NCBI RefSeq assembly: GCF_900109355.1
Contig: NZ_FOBF01000003.1
Location: forward strand, 372,001 to 436,000
From: Nonomuraea pusilla
GTDB taxonomy: Bacteria; Actinomycetota; Actinomycetes; Streptosporangiales; Streptosporangiaceae
DNA: 64,000 nt
Reading direction: 5' to 3'
Below are positions 32,661 through 42,963 of this stretch, piece after piece. Numbering within the stretch: position 1 is the stretch's first letter; the number at the start of each line of letters is the position of its first letter. Under the pieces are notes generated by a model. That model worked only from the letters and a program-made list of their open reading frames with translations, ran no database searches and had not been told where the DNA came from. Position numbers and translations under genes: made by a program.

Positions 32661-33451
32661 TCCCCGGCAGGGGCCCCGTCCCGCTGGCAGGCGGGACGGC
32701 CCCCGGCCGCGTGCCACTGGTGGCGGTGGCGCACGGGTCGCGCGACCCGCGTGCCGCCGCCACCGTGGCCGCGCTGCTGGACACGGTGCGGCTGGCCCGG
32801 CCCGGCCTGCCGGTCGTCACCGCGTTCCTCGACCACTGCGTGCCGTCGCTGCCGCAGGCGCTGCGCGGCCTGGACGCCGGGCGGGGCGCGTCCGCCATGA
32901 GCTGCGTGGTGCTGCCGCTGCTGCTGACGGAGGCGTACCACAGCCGGGTGGACCTGCCTGCGGCGCTGAACGAGGCCCGCGCGCGCGACCCGTGGCTGCG
33001 GCCGTGCCAGGGCGCCACGCTGGGCCCGCACCCGCTGCTGCTGCGGGCGCTGGAGCGGCGCCTGGCCGAGGCGGGCGTGCCCGCGGGCGACCCGGACACC
33101 GCGGTCGTCCTGGTGTCGGCCGGGTCGAGCGATGCCGGGGCCAACGCGGTCGTCGCCACGACGGCCCGGCAGTGGGCGCGCACGGGCTGGTGGGCGGTGA
33201 CGGCGGCGTACGCCTCGGCGGCGGGGCCGACGCCTGAGCAGGCGGTGGAGCGGCTGCGGCGGGCGGGCGCGCCCCGGGTGGCCGTGGCGCCGTATCTGCT
33301 GGCTCCCGGCCACTTCGCCGACAAGGTGCGCGCCGCCACGCCGGGCGCGGTCCACGCGGACGTGCTCGGCGCCGCGCCCGAGCTCGTGGACGTCCTGCTG
33401 GAGCGCTACGACGCGGCCCGGCTCACCGCTTGGACGGGCACCGGAACCTGA
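32642..33451 (+). CDS. Sirohydrochlorin ferrochelatase (CbiX/SirB-like)
   Basis: A 269-residue two-domain CbiX-like chelatase. VPLVAVAHGSRDPRAAATVA carries the first active-site His (about residue 33), and LPLLLTEAYHSRVDLP a second; YLLAPGHFADKV in the second half matches the C-terminal repeat. It would insert iron into sirohydrochlorin to make siroheme for SirA. The ATG at 32642 lies inside the cysH end (19-base overlap). Its own 3' end overlaps the convergent sigma-partner gene by 29 bases. A later start near 32705 would trim a non-conserved N-terminus. Confidence 0.85.
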   Translation: MRHSPVVPGRGPVPLAGGTAPGRVPLVAVAHGSRDPRAAATVAALLDTVRLARPGLPVVTAFLDHCVPSLPQALRGLDAGRGASAMSCVVLPLLLTEAYHSRVDLPAALNEARARDPWLRPCQGATLGPHPLLLRALERRLAEAGVPAGDPDTAVVLVSAGSSDAGANAVVATTARQWARTGWWAVTAAYASAAGPTPEQAVERLRRAGAPRVAVAPYLLAPGHFADKVRAATPGAVHADVLGAAPELVDVLLERYDAARLTAWTGTGT

Positions 33452-34151
33452 CCTCCCCGGTGCGGGGGTCCAGGACGACCGTCCTCGCCTCGCACGACGG
33501 ACGCTTCATCACGGTCACCGACCACTCCGCGCGGTAGGGCCGCGCGGAGTCGAGCAGCTTCCCGGCCCGCGCGCCGGTCATCCGGCGGTCTCCCGCCGCG
33601 CTCGCGGGCACCAGGGCGGCCTTCACCTCGTTCACGCCCTTGAGCAGTGGCAGGCTCTGCGCCTCGCGGGGCGGCGCCACTCGGGCCGGCGAGCAGCTCT
33701 CGCCCCCGGCGAACCGGCCGTTCAGCCAGATCAGCGCGTAGCCGTCGCGGGGGCAGCGCACCAGGAACAGCGCCTTGCCGCCCTTCGCGGTGAACGTGAA
33801 CGTCTCGGCCGTGCCGCCCCGCTCCGAGCGGTGCTCGTAGGGCAGGCCGCGCGACGGCGTGTCGGACGGCCTTCCGGACGGCTGGGCGAGGACGCCGGCC
33901 GCCCCCCGCTCGGCGGGGCCCCGCACCTCGGAGGGCAGGGCGGAGGGCAGGGTTGACGGCAGGGCGGACGGCAGGGCCAGCGCCACGGCGGCCACCGCGG
34001 CGGCGGCCATCGCCCCCGCGCCGCCCGCCAGCCCGGCCCGGCGCCCGCGGATGCGGCGGGCCCGCGCGTAGACGTCCTCGACGGTCACGCCCCTGTGGTG
34101 ACCGCCTGAGCTGTCGTCATCCAGCAGCTCGCGCAACTCGTGTTCTGTCAT
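33423..34151 (-). CDS. Membrane-anchored partner of the ECF sigma factor
   Basis: A 242-residue protein without recognised enzymatic motif. After a short cytosolic head (MTEHELRELLDDD) there is one membrane helix (AGAMAAAAVAAVALALPSAL, about residues 45-65), a repetitive PSALPSTLPSALPS linker and an outer domain with three Cys (VRCPRDGY, GGESCSPA, RCPSKR). It starts 2 bases after the sigma stop, so it is the expected anti-sigma or sensor. The inner part lacks a clear ZAS motif, so the mode of inhibition is not evident. Confidence 0.75.
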   Translation of the reverse strand: MTEHELRELLDDDSSGGHHRGVTVEDVYARARRIRGRRAGLAGGAGAMAAAAVAAVALALPSALPSTLPSALPSEVRGPAERGAAGVLAQPSGRPSDTPSRGLPYEHRSERGGTAETFTFTAKGGKALFLVRCPRDGYALIWLNGRFAGGESCSPARVAPPREAQSLPLLKGVNEVKAALVPASAAGDRRMTGARAGKLLDSARPYRAEWSVTVMKRPSCEARTVVLDPRTGEVRFRCPSKR

Positions 34152-34153
34152 GG

Positions 34154-34654
34154 TCAGCTTCCCGTCTCTATCGCGGCCCTGGCCGCGGGATCGAGCCGCA
34201 GTCTGGCCAGCGCGCGGCTGGCCTGGCTGCGTACGGTCGCCGCCGAACAGCCGAGGATCCCGGCGATCACCTCGTCCGGCATGTCCTCGAAGTACCGCAG
34301 CACGATCACCGCGCGCTGCCGCCGCGGCAGCGCGGCGAGCGCCGTCCTGAGGGCGTCGCGGACGCCGAGGGCGGCCGCCGCGTCGCGGGGGTCGGCCCCG
34401 TCGGGCACCTCCGCCGTCGCCAGCTCTCCCCGCCAGCGCCGCCGCCACCAGGAGGCGTGCGTGTTGGCGAGGATCCTGTAGACGTACGGGTCGGGGTCGG
34501 CGCCGACGCGGCGCCAGGCCAGCCATGCCCTGGCCAGGGCGTCCTGCACGAGGTCCTCGGCGGTCGCCCAGTCCCTGCACAGCAGATAGGCCGTTCTGAG
34601 CAGGCGGGCCGAGCGGTGCTCGACGTAGCGCTCGAAGTCGGCGCGATCCCGCAT
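34154..34654 (-). CDS. SigE-family ECF sigma factor
   Basis: A 166-residue ECF sigma factor. Region 2 spans FERYVEHRSARLLRTAYLLC and DLVQDALARAWLAW, and region 4 LPRRQRAVIVLRYFEDMPDEVIAGILGCSAATVRSQASRAL. The 'SigE family' found in large numbers in Streptosporangiaceae and Micromonospora has this short form. It is followed after 2 bases by a membrane partner gene. A TGCAAC...CGTAGTC element 35 bp upstream could be an autoregulated promoter. The stimulus is unknown. Confidence 0.9.
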   Translation of the reverse strand: MRDRADFERYVEHRSARLLRTAYLLCRDWATAEDLVQDALARAWLAWRRVGADPDPYVYRILANTHASWWRRRWRGELATAEVPDGADPRDAAAALGVRDALRTALAALPRRQRAVIVLRYFEDMPDEVIAGILGCSAATVRSQASRALARLRLDPAARAAIETGS

Positions 34655-34689
34655 CGGGGGTCCTTGTCTGTCCGGCGATGTTCACCGAT

Positions 34690-34720
34690 GACTACGCGGT
34701 GGGGACCCCCGGATGTTGCA
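34690..34720 (-). promoter_or_regulatory. Candidate ECF promoter of the SigE-family operon
   Basis: On the minus strand TGCAAC (34720-34715), an 18-bp spacer and CGTAGTC (34696-34690) precede the sigma gene by 35 bp. The spacer contains GGGGGTCCCC. It resembles a group-specific ECF promoter, but no consensus for this subgroup was checked. Confidence 0.45.
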
Positions 34721-35455
34721 TCAGTGTCCGCGCGGGTTTTCCCGGCCTTCCTCCCTGAGCCGGCCGCGCAGCTCGTGCCGCTCGTCCCTGGCGGCCCTGC
34801 CCAGCTCGCGCCAGTTCTCGCCGTGCAGGCGCCGCCAGTGCTCGCGCCAGGCGGCGAAGCCGCGCTGGAGCGGCTGCGCCCGCGAGTCGCCGAGCACCTT
34901 GACGTCGCCCATCACGGCGTACGCGTGCACCCTGACGACGGGCACGTTCATGCCGGGCTGCGCCTCCTCGACGTCCACCCGCTTGTCGCCCATGACGGCG
35001 ATGCCGTCGAGGTCCACGATGACGCCGTCGGGGACGATGATCTTCACGTCGCCCATCACGGAGACGGCGGTGATGTCCACGACGCCGGTGCGCACCTCGG
35101 CCTCGCGCAGGTCGAGCAGCACGTCGCCCATGACGGCGACGGCGCCGAGCTCCTGGTCGATCCGCCAGGTGCCGCGCCGCTTGGCGTCGCCCATGACGCC
35201 CACGAACCAGCGGCGCCTGCGCTGCTCGGGCGCCGGCGCGGCGTAGGGGGCGGGGGTGCCCTGCGGGCCGCCCGCCTGGGGGAGGTCCTGGGTGAGCAGC
35301 GCCAGCTCGGCGTGCGTGGTCGCGGAGTAGGCGGCCTCGGTGCGGTCGGTCAGCTCGGCGAGGGTGAGCCTGCCCTCCACCGACGCCACCCGCAACTGCT
35401 CGACGACGGCCTCGCGCTCGGCGTCCGAGGCGCGAACCCCACCGGGATCTGTCAT
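34721..35455 (-). CDS. DUF1707 protein with LiaF-like C-terminal domain
   Basis: A 244-residue cytosolic protein. The N-terminal DUF1707 domain is clear (VRASDAEREAVVEQLRVASVEGRLTLAELTDRTEAAYSA). The middle has five repeats with VMGD (GVMGDAKRRG, VAVMGDVLLD, VSVMGDVKII, IAVMGDKRVD, YAVMGDVKVL), the beta-solenoid of the cell-wall-active antibiotic response (LiaF-like) fold. Function in actinobacteria is not established; envelope-stress sensing is plausible. It ends at the promoter of the neighbouring sigma gene. Confidence 0.88.
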   Translation of the reverse strand: MTDPGGVRASDAEREAVVEQLRVASVEGRLTLAELTDRTEAAYSATTHAELALLTQDLPQAGGPQGTPAPYAAPAPEQRRRRWFVGVMGDAKRRGTWRIDQELGAVAVMGDVLLDLREAEVRTGVVDITAVSVMGDVKIIVPDGVIVDLDGIAVMGDKRVDVEEAQPGMNVPVVRVHAYAVMGDVKVLGDSRAQPLQRGFAAWREHWRRLHGENWRELGRAARDERHELRGRLREEGRENPRGH

Positions 35456-35628
35456 AGTCGCAACATATCGCGTCTTGCCCGTTCGGCGCTCCTTCTCAGG
35501 GAGGAGAGGCCGTCAGCCGAACTTCGCACCTCCCGCGCCGAACCGCCCTGCCGCGGGAGCCGTACCACCGGATGACACGGACCCCGGCTTGGTCCTGGGC
35601 GCGGCCGGACCAGGCTAGGGTCCCTGTC

Positions 35629-36978
35629 ATGCATGAGGAACAGCTCTACCGGGCGGCGCTGAACGGCGAGTCCGACACCGTCGCCAAGCTCCTCGCGGCC
35701 GGCGCCGACCCCAACCGGCCCAGCGAGGGCGAGGAGGAGGGCCTGCCGCTCTGCGCGGCGGCCGCCTGGGACCGCGTCGAGACGGCGCGCGCGCTGCTGG
35801 AGGCCGGCGCCGAGGCCGACGGCCGGGAGAGCGGCGGCTGGACCGCGCTGATGTGGGCGGCGGCCAACGGCCACGCCGACACCGCGAGCCTGCTCATCCA
35901 GGCCGGCGCCACCCTCGACGCCGCCAACGACGACGGCGACACCCCGCTCACCCTCGCCGCCAGGCGCGGCGCGCTGGGCGTCGTGCAGCAGCTCCTGAGC
36001 GCGGGCGCCGACCACGAGAAGTACGACGGCGACGGCGACACCCCGCTCGACATCGCCGAGGACTGGGTGGGCGTGCACCTGGAGAGCGCCCTGCTCGACC
36101 AGATCGGGCAGGAGGGCTGGGAGTACGTGGTGGGCCGCCAGTACGCCAAGGACGGCACCGAGCTCGTCACCGTGGCGGGCCGCTCCCCCGACGGCTCCGA
36201 GACCGAGCAGGTGCAGGCCCAGCGCGGCCACGCCGCCATCGCCACCCTCCTGGAGGACGCGGCGGGCGTGCTCACCCCGGTCGACCAGCTCGTGGCGCGC
36301 GCGCTCGCCCACCGCGACGTCGACGAGGACGCCGAGACCTGGTGGATCGTGGCCGACGCCCTGTCCAAGCGGGGCGACGACGAGACGTACGAGGCGCTCG
36401 CGCGGCTGTGCGTGAGCGAGGACGCCAGGGAGCGCGAGTTCGGCGTCGACGCCATCGCCCAGTTCGGGCACCGCGAAGGCGAGAAGCCGTACCTGGAGCG
36501 CACGCTGCCCCTGCTGCAGAAGATGGTGACGACCGAGGGCAACCCGCAGGTGCTGCGCTCGGTGCTCGCCGCGCTCGGCCACCAGGGCGACCCGCGGGCG
36601 CTCCCGCAGGTGCTGGACGTCATCCGGCGTCCCGGGCACCAGCGCACCATGACCGACGCCATCGCGCTCGCCGACGTGCTGCCGCCCGACCACGCCGAGG
36701 GCCTGGAACTGCTCATCTCCATGACCGAGGACGACGACGCCGAGGTGCGCGACTGGGCGACCGCGGGTCTGGCGGGGCTGTCCGCCGACACGCCGCGCAT
36801 CAGGGAGGCGCTGGCGGCCCGGCTGGGCGACGACGACCTGCGCACGGTCGCCGAGGCCACCCGCGGGCTGGCCGAGAGGGGCGACCCTCGGGCCGAGGAG
36901 GGCGCCAGGCGCGTCCTGGCGGAGAGCGACGACGAGTACGCCAGGGACCTCGTCACGGAGGCCACCGCCAGCTCCTGA
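35629..36978 (+). CDS. Ankyrin-repeat plus HEAT-repeat protein
   Basis: A 449-residue scaffold protein. The first 150 residues hold four ankyrin repeats (GESDTVAKLLAAGADPN, VETARALLEAGAEAD, GHADTASLLIQAGATLD, GALGVVQQLLSAGADHE). After a linker (GWEYVVGRQYAKDG) the second half is made of HEAT-like repeats with acidic loops (GHQGDPRALPQVLDVI, DDDAEVRDWATAGLAGL). Both repeat types mediate protein contacts. No catalytic motif is present. The ATG at 35629 has no ribosome site; TAGGGT 7 bp before it suggests a leaderless message. It ends at a hairpin shared with a convergent sigma gene. Confidence 0.85.
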   Translation: MHEEQLYRAALNGESDTVAKLLAAGADPNRPSEGEEEGLPLCAAAAWDRVETARALLEAGAEADGRESGGWTALMWAAANGHADTASLLIQAGATLDAANDDGDTPLTLAARRGALGVVQQLLSAGADHEKYDGDGDTPLDIAEDWVGVHLESALLDQIGQEGWEYVVGRQYAKDGTELVTVAGRSPDGSETEQVQAQRGHAAIATLLEDAAGVLTPVDQLVARALAHRDVDEDAETWWIVADALSKRGDDETYEALARLCVSEDAREREFGVDAIAQFGHREGEKPYLERTLPLLQKMVTTEGNPQVLRSVLAALGHQGDPRALPQVLDVIRRPGHQRTMTDAIALADVLPPDHAEGLELLISMTEDDDAEVRDWATAGLAGLSADTPRIREALAARLGDDDLRTVAEATRGLAERGDPRAEEGARRVLAESDDEYARDLVTEATASS

Positions 36979-36985
36979 CCGCCCC

Positions 36986-37009
36986 GGCCCGCGCCCCGAG
37001 GCGCGGGCC
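36986..37009. terminator. Bidirectional hairpin terminator
   Basis: GGCCCGCGCC and GGCGCGGGCC form a perfect 10-bp stem with a CCGA tetraloop between two convergent genes. Confidence 0.65.
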
Positions 37010-37028
37010 CGTCCACGGGGGCGGCGGC

Positions 37029-37811
37029 TCAGTCGGAGAGGGCGGAGCGGAGCTTGGTCAGCACGGCCCGCAGGATGCGGGAGACGTGCATCTGCGAGAT
37101 GCCGAACTCGGCCGCGATCTCCGACTGGGTCATGTTCCCGTAGAAGCGCATGAGCAGGATGTTCTTCTCCCTGGGCGGGAGCGCGTCGATGAGCGGCTTG
37201 ACCGCGTGCTTGTCGAGCAGGGTGTCGAGCGACTCGTCCTGCATCGGCAGCATGTCGCTGAGGTTGGCGGCGTCCTCGTCGTTGCCGACGGGGGCGTCCA
37301 GCGACAGGGCGCTGTAGGCCGTGGACGCCTCCAGCGCGAGCAGCACGTCCTCCTCCGAGATGCCCATCTTGGCGGCCAGCTCGGCCACGGTGGGCGAGTG
37401 GCCGAGCGTCTGGGTGAGCTCGGCGGTGGCCTTGTTCAGCTCCAGGCGGCGCTCCTGGTACACGCGGGGCACCCGCACCGCCCAGGTGCGGTCGCGGAAG
37501 TGGCGCTTCACCTCGCCGATCATGGTGATCATCGCGTAGCCGCGGAACTCGTGCCCGAGGGCCGGGTCGAACCCGTTGACGGCCTTCATCAACCCCACGT
37601 ACGCGGCCTGGCGGAGGTCCTCCATCGGCTCGCCGCGGTAGCGGTAGCGACGCGTGACCTCGTTGACGAGCCCGTCGTACATGTCCACCAGACGCTCACG
37701 GATGCGGACCTTGCGCAGCTCGGGGACCTCCGGCTTGGCCATCTCGGCCAGCAGCTGCTCGGCGGTCATCTGCTCGAATGCGATATCCAGGACGGCCATC
37801 TGATGCTCCAT
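37029..37811 (-). CDS. SigB/SigF-type alternative RNA polymerase sigma factor
   Basis: A 260-residue group 3 sigma factor with regions 2, 3 and 4: RYRYRGEPMEDLRQAAYVGLMKAVNGFDP and FRGYAMITMIGEVKRHFRD (region 2), GHSPTVAELAAKMGISEEDV (region 3) and LPPREKNILLMRFYGNMTQSEIAAEFGISQMHVSRIL (region 4). It belongs to the SigB/SigF/SigG stress and development class, normally held by an RsbW-type anti-sigma; none is adjacent. ATG 37811 follows GGAGACCT; ATG 37799 is an alternative. GTTTT...GGTAAA about 110 bp upstream may be a self-type promoter. Confidence 0.93.
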   Translation of the reverse strand: MEHQMAVLDIAFEQMTAEQLLAEMAKPEVPELRKVRIRERLVDMYDGLVNEVTRRYRYRGEPMEDLRQAAYVGLMKAVNGFDPALGHEFRGYAMITMIGEVKRHFRDRTWAVRVPRVYQERRLELNKATAELTQTLGHSPTVAELAAKMGISEEDVLLALEASTAYSALSLDAPVGNDEDAANLSDMLPMQDESLDTLLDKHAVKPLIDALPPREKNILLMRFYGNMTQSEIAAEFGISQMHVSRILRAVLTKLRSALSD

Positions 37812-38002
37812 AGGTCTCCAGGCGGCCCCGTCCATGGAAAAAAGCCCAGGCAGAGGCACGCCACGTGTCACGTGAGACGAAGCCCTCTGCTGGACTTCGG
37901 GATCAAGGATTCCCCGTGGAACGGGCTTTACCACCTCCTGAAGGTCACAAAACGGTTACGACCGCGGGCCTGACACCCGTCCGTCCGGGGTAGGCAGGAG
38001 AC

Positions 38003-38377
38003 ATGGCATGCCGAATCAGCGAACTGGTGATCGACAGCCGCGATCCGGAGCACCTGGCGACGTTCTGGTGCGAGGTGCTCGGCTACGTCGTGCTCAGCCG
38101 GCAGGAGGGAACCGTCCAGATCGGGCCCAAGGAGGGGTTCGGCGGCCACCAGCCGACCATCGCCTTCAATCCCACCGTCAACGCCAAGACCGGCAAACTG
38201 CCGCTCCACATCGACGTGAACCCGACCGACCGCGGCCAGGACGCCGAGCTGGAACGCCTGCTCGCCGTCGGGGCGCGGCCGGCCGAGGTCGGGCAGACCG
38301 GCGAGGAGCCCTGGCACGTGCTGGCCGACCCGGAGGGCAACGAGTTCTGCCTGCTGCGCCGCCAGATCGAGCCGTGA
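38003..38377 (+). CDS. VOC family (glyoxalase-like) protein
   Basis: A 124-residue single-module vicinal oxygen chelate protein. ISELVIDSRDPEHLATFWCEVLGY is the first beta-alpha unit and HVLADPEGNEFCLLR the last, with Glu and His in usual metal positions (LPLHIDVNP). Substrate unknown; family members act as lyases, dioxygenases or resistance proteins. It is preceded by GTAGGCAGGAG and converges on the HD-domain gene 14 bp away. Confidence 0.87.
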   Translation: MACRISELVIDSRDPEHLATFWCEVLGYVVLSRQEGTVQIGPKEGFGGHQPTIAFNPTVNAKTGKLPLHIDVNPTDRGQDAELERLLAVGARPAEVGQTGEEPWHVLADPEGNEFCLLRRQIEP

Positions 38378-38391
38378 CAGGACAGGGCGCG

Positions 38392-38961
38392 TCAGCCGAG
38401 GACGCGCGACATCCACTCCAGCGTGCCCGTGCGCAGGGCCTCCTCGGCCAGGCGGCGGCCGGTGGTGGTCTTCAGCGCGGCCAGCGAGCTGTCGATCCAC
38501 GGCTGCACGTTCTGGTGGCCCTGCTCGCGGTACTCGACCGCCTGCAGCAGGCACTCCAGCTTGTCGGCGTCACGCGCGCACACCGCCTCCAGGCTCGCCT
38601 TCTCCTCGTACTCGGCGACCGCGTCGCGCACCATGTCCGCGACCGGGCCGGGCACGCCGTCCATCTGCTCGGCCGTGACCTCCTCGTTCGGCGTGGCGGT
38701 GACGTACCGCTTGGCGAGGTAGGGCAGGTCCGTGACCCGGGTCTCCTGCGTGTCGTGGAACAGGCTCATGAACGCCGCCCGCTGCGGGTCGCCGCCCTCC
38801 ATCGCGGCGATCGCGGCGGCGATCACGGCCGCGCGGAACGAGTGGTCGGCGATGCTCTCGGGGTCACGCACCCCCGCCACCAGCCAGCCGGTACGCCTGT
38901 AGCGCTTGAGCAGGCCGATCTCGTACAGCAACCCCGTCAGCCCCGCCAGGTGCTCCGCCAC
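38392..38961 (-). CDS. HD-domain phosphohydrolase (YfbR-like)
   Basis: A 189-residue HD protein. Metal ligands are in SIADHSFRAAVIA (His) and the HD pair FHDTQETRVTDLPYL; a later Asp is in CARDADKLECLLQA. The layout matches 5'-deoxyribonucleotidase YfbR and related HD-domain proteins, so a nucleotide monophosphatase role is likely. GTG 38961 is chosen because CGAGGAGGGGGAG precedes it. It is divergent from the OsmC gene. Confidence 0.86.
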   Translation of the reverse strand: MAEHLAGLTGLLYEIGLLKRYRRTGWLVAGVRDPESIADHSFRAAVIAAAIAAMEGGDPQRAAFMSLFHDTQETRVTDLPYLAKRYVTATPNEEVTAEQMDGVPGPVADMVRDAVAEYEEKASLEAVCARDADKLECLLQAVEYREQGHQNVQPWIDSSLAALKTTTGRRLAEEALRTGTLEWMSRVLG

Positions 38962-39099
38962 GGCTCCCCCTCCTCGTCCGTCGTTCCGCGTATGCGCAGA
39001 GCGTAGACGATCGGTTACAGAACAGCCCGTGACCCCCGCGACACGCCGCGCGGGGAGCCCCGGGATAGGGTCGGAAGTCCACGACGGAGGGAGCAGACC

Positions 39100-39525
39100 A
39101 TGGCCACCACCCGTACCGCCACCACGCAGTGGAAGGGCGCCCTGCTCGACGGGTCGGGCACGGTGTCGCTCGACACCTCGGGCGTCGGCACGTTCGAGGT
39201 GTCCTGGCCGTCCAGGGCGGAGGCGCCGAACGGCAAGACGTCGCCGGAGGAGCTCATCGCGGCGGCCCACTCGTCCTGCTTCTCGATGGCGCTCGCCCAC
39301 GGCCTGGCCGGCGCCGGCAACCCGCCGCAGTCGCTGCAGACCACCGCGGCCGTCACCTTCCAGCCCGGCGAGGGCATCACCGGCATCGCCCTGACGGTCC
39401 AGGGCCAGGTCCCCGGCATCTCCGCCGAGCAGTTCCAGGAGGCCGCCGAGACGGCCAAGGCGAACTGCCCCGTCAGCAAGGCCCTGGCCGGCACGACGAT
39501 CACTTTGCGCGCCGAACTCCTGTAG
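39100..39525 (+). CDS. osmC: OsmC-family peroxiredoxin
   Basis: A 141-residue OsmC protein with two redox-active cysteines: SSCFSMALAH (about residue 60) and ANCPVSKAL (about 126). These reduce organic hydroperoxides, with thiol regeneration by a lipoyl or thiol partner. TSPEELIAAAHSSC is a family hallmark. The ATG is preceded by GGAGGGAG. The next gene, glgX, starts 33 bp downstream but has its own leaderless-type promoter. Confidence 0.93.
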   Translation: MATTRTATTQWKGALLDGSGTVSLDTSGVGTFEVSWPSRAEAPNGKTSPEELIAAAHSSCFSMALAHGLAGAGNPPQSLQTTAAVTFQPGEGITGIALTVQGQVPGISAEQFQEAAETAKANCPVSKALAGTTITLRAELL

Positions 39526-39558
39526 CCGGACCCGGGTGGCGTGCGACAATTGGGTCAC

Positions 39559-41700
<2,142 letters not shown>

Positions 41701-41710
41701 CGGACGGCCG

Positions 41711-42124
41711 TCAGAGGACGCGGCCGGCGCCGGCGCCGAGCAGCACCAGCACGAACGTGGCGACGCCGGCGGCGGCGTGCAGGGCCAGCGCCAGCCGGGG
41801 CACGCCGCGCGCGCCCCGCTCGTGGCGTCCGGACCCGAGCCAGCGGGTGGACATCGCGAACCCGAGCAGCGCGGCGGCGCTGACGCCGCCGAACGCGGCC
41901 CAGGCGAGGGGCGTGCAGCCGGTGACGAGGTGGGCCGTCCAGCAGCCGAGCGACGACAGCGCCACCGCGGGGTGGGCGATGATCAGCGTCCTCGGGAACC
42001 TGGTGACCTTGGCGGCCTGGCGCCGCAGCCCTCCCCCGGCCAGCCAGCGGGCCATCAGGTAGACCCCGACGAGGGCGGCGAACGTCCCCGTCGCGGCGGT
42101 GACCAGACCCACGCTGCCTCCCAT
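41711..42124 (-). CDS. Four-helix membrane protein of unknown function
   Basis: A 137-residue protein with four hydrophobic segments: GLVTAATGTFAALVGVYLMARW, TLIIAHPAVALSSLGCW, LAWAAFGGVSAAALLGFAM and ALALHAAAGVATFVLVLL. The layout resembles small DUF-type heme or quinone-binding integral proteins with His in helices (IIAHPAV, ALHAAAG), but no family was recognised. It converges on glgX and is divergent from the RibD-like gene. Confidence 0.75.
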   Translation of the reverse strand: MGGSVGLVTAATGTFAALVGVYLMARWLAGGGLRRQAAKVTRFPRTLIIAHPAVALSSLGCWTAHLVTGCTPLAWAAFGGVSAAALLGFAMSTRWLGSGRHERGARGVPRLALALHAAAGVATFVLVLLGAGAGRVL

Positions 42125-42240
42125 GGCGACCGCGCCCTTGCCGTCATGTGACGCGCGCTTGTGAAGGGATCTACCCGGTAGGTGAAAGGCGGTATCCCCT
42201 GCGGGGGCGGATTGTCGGCGGCGTGTGCCAAGGTAGAGGG

Positions 42241-42963
42241 GTGCGGCGCATCTATCCCGACTTTCACGACAATCCAGACATCGAGCAGGCCTACGCGTAC
42301 CCGGAGGGGCGTCCGTGGCTGCGGCTCAACATGGTGGCCAGCGCCGACGGCGGCGCCTGGGTCGACGGCCGGTCCGGCGGGCTGTCCAGCAGGGGCGACA
42401 AGCGCATCTTCGCGATCCTGCGCGGGCTCGCCGACGTCGTGCTCGCCGGCGCGCAGACCGTCCGCACCGAGGGCTACGGCCCGGTCAAGCCGCGCGAGTC
42501 CTGGAAGTCCATCAGGGCGGGGCGGCCCGCCGCGCCGCCCATCGCCGTGATCACCCGCAGCCTCGACCTCGACCTCGACGGCGAGCTGTTCGGCGACGCG
42601 GCGAGCCGCACCATCGTCATCACCTGCGAGTCCGCGCCCACCGCGCGGCGCAAGAAGGCCGCCGGGCGCTGCGACCTCGTCATCGCCGGCGAGGAGAGCG
42701 TCGACATGCGCGTGGCCGTCCGCGAGCTGCACGAGCGGGGGCTGACCCGCATCCTGTGCGAGGGCGGGCCGAGGGTCAACGCCGAGCTGTCCGCCGACGG
42801 CCTGGTCGACGAGCTGTGCCTGTCGGTGAGCCCCCTGCTGCTCGGGGGCGGCGCGGCCCGCATACTCAACGGCACGGCGGCCCGGGTGCCCATGGCCCTC
42901 GGCCAGGTGCTGGAGGAGGACGGCTTCCTGTTCTGCTCCTACAGGAGAGAGGAGCGGCCATGA
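42241..42963 (+). CDS. RibD C-terminal-like pyrimidine reductase
   Basis: A 240-residue protein of the RibD reductase/dihydrofolate reductase-like fold. Landmarks are RPWLRLNMVASADGGAWVDGRSGGLSS, DVVLAGAQTVRTEGYGP and ILCEGGPRVNAELSADGLVDELCLSVSPLLLGGG. RibD reductases act on 5-amino-6-ribosylamino-uracil phosphate in riboflavin synthesis; free-standing actinobacterial copies may have other substrates. GTG 42241 is used because the upstream frame is not conserved. Its stop overlaps the ligC start (ATGA), an arrangement worth noting for two unrelated enzymes. Confidence 0.85.
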   Translation: MRRIYPDFHDNPDIEQAYAYPEGRPWLRLNMVASADGGAWVDGRSGGLSSRGDKRIFAILRGLADVVLAGAQTVRTEGYGPVKPRESWKSIRAGRPAAPPIAVITRSLDLDLDGELFGDAASRTIVITCESAPTARRKKAAGRCDLVIAGEESVDMRVAVRELHERGLTRILCEGGPRVNAELSADGLVDELCLSVSPLLLGGGAARILNGTAARVPMALGQVLEEDGFLFCSYRREERP

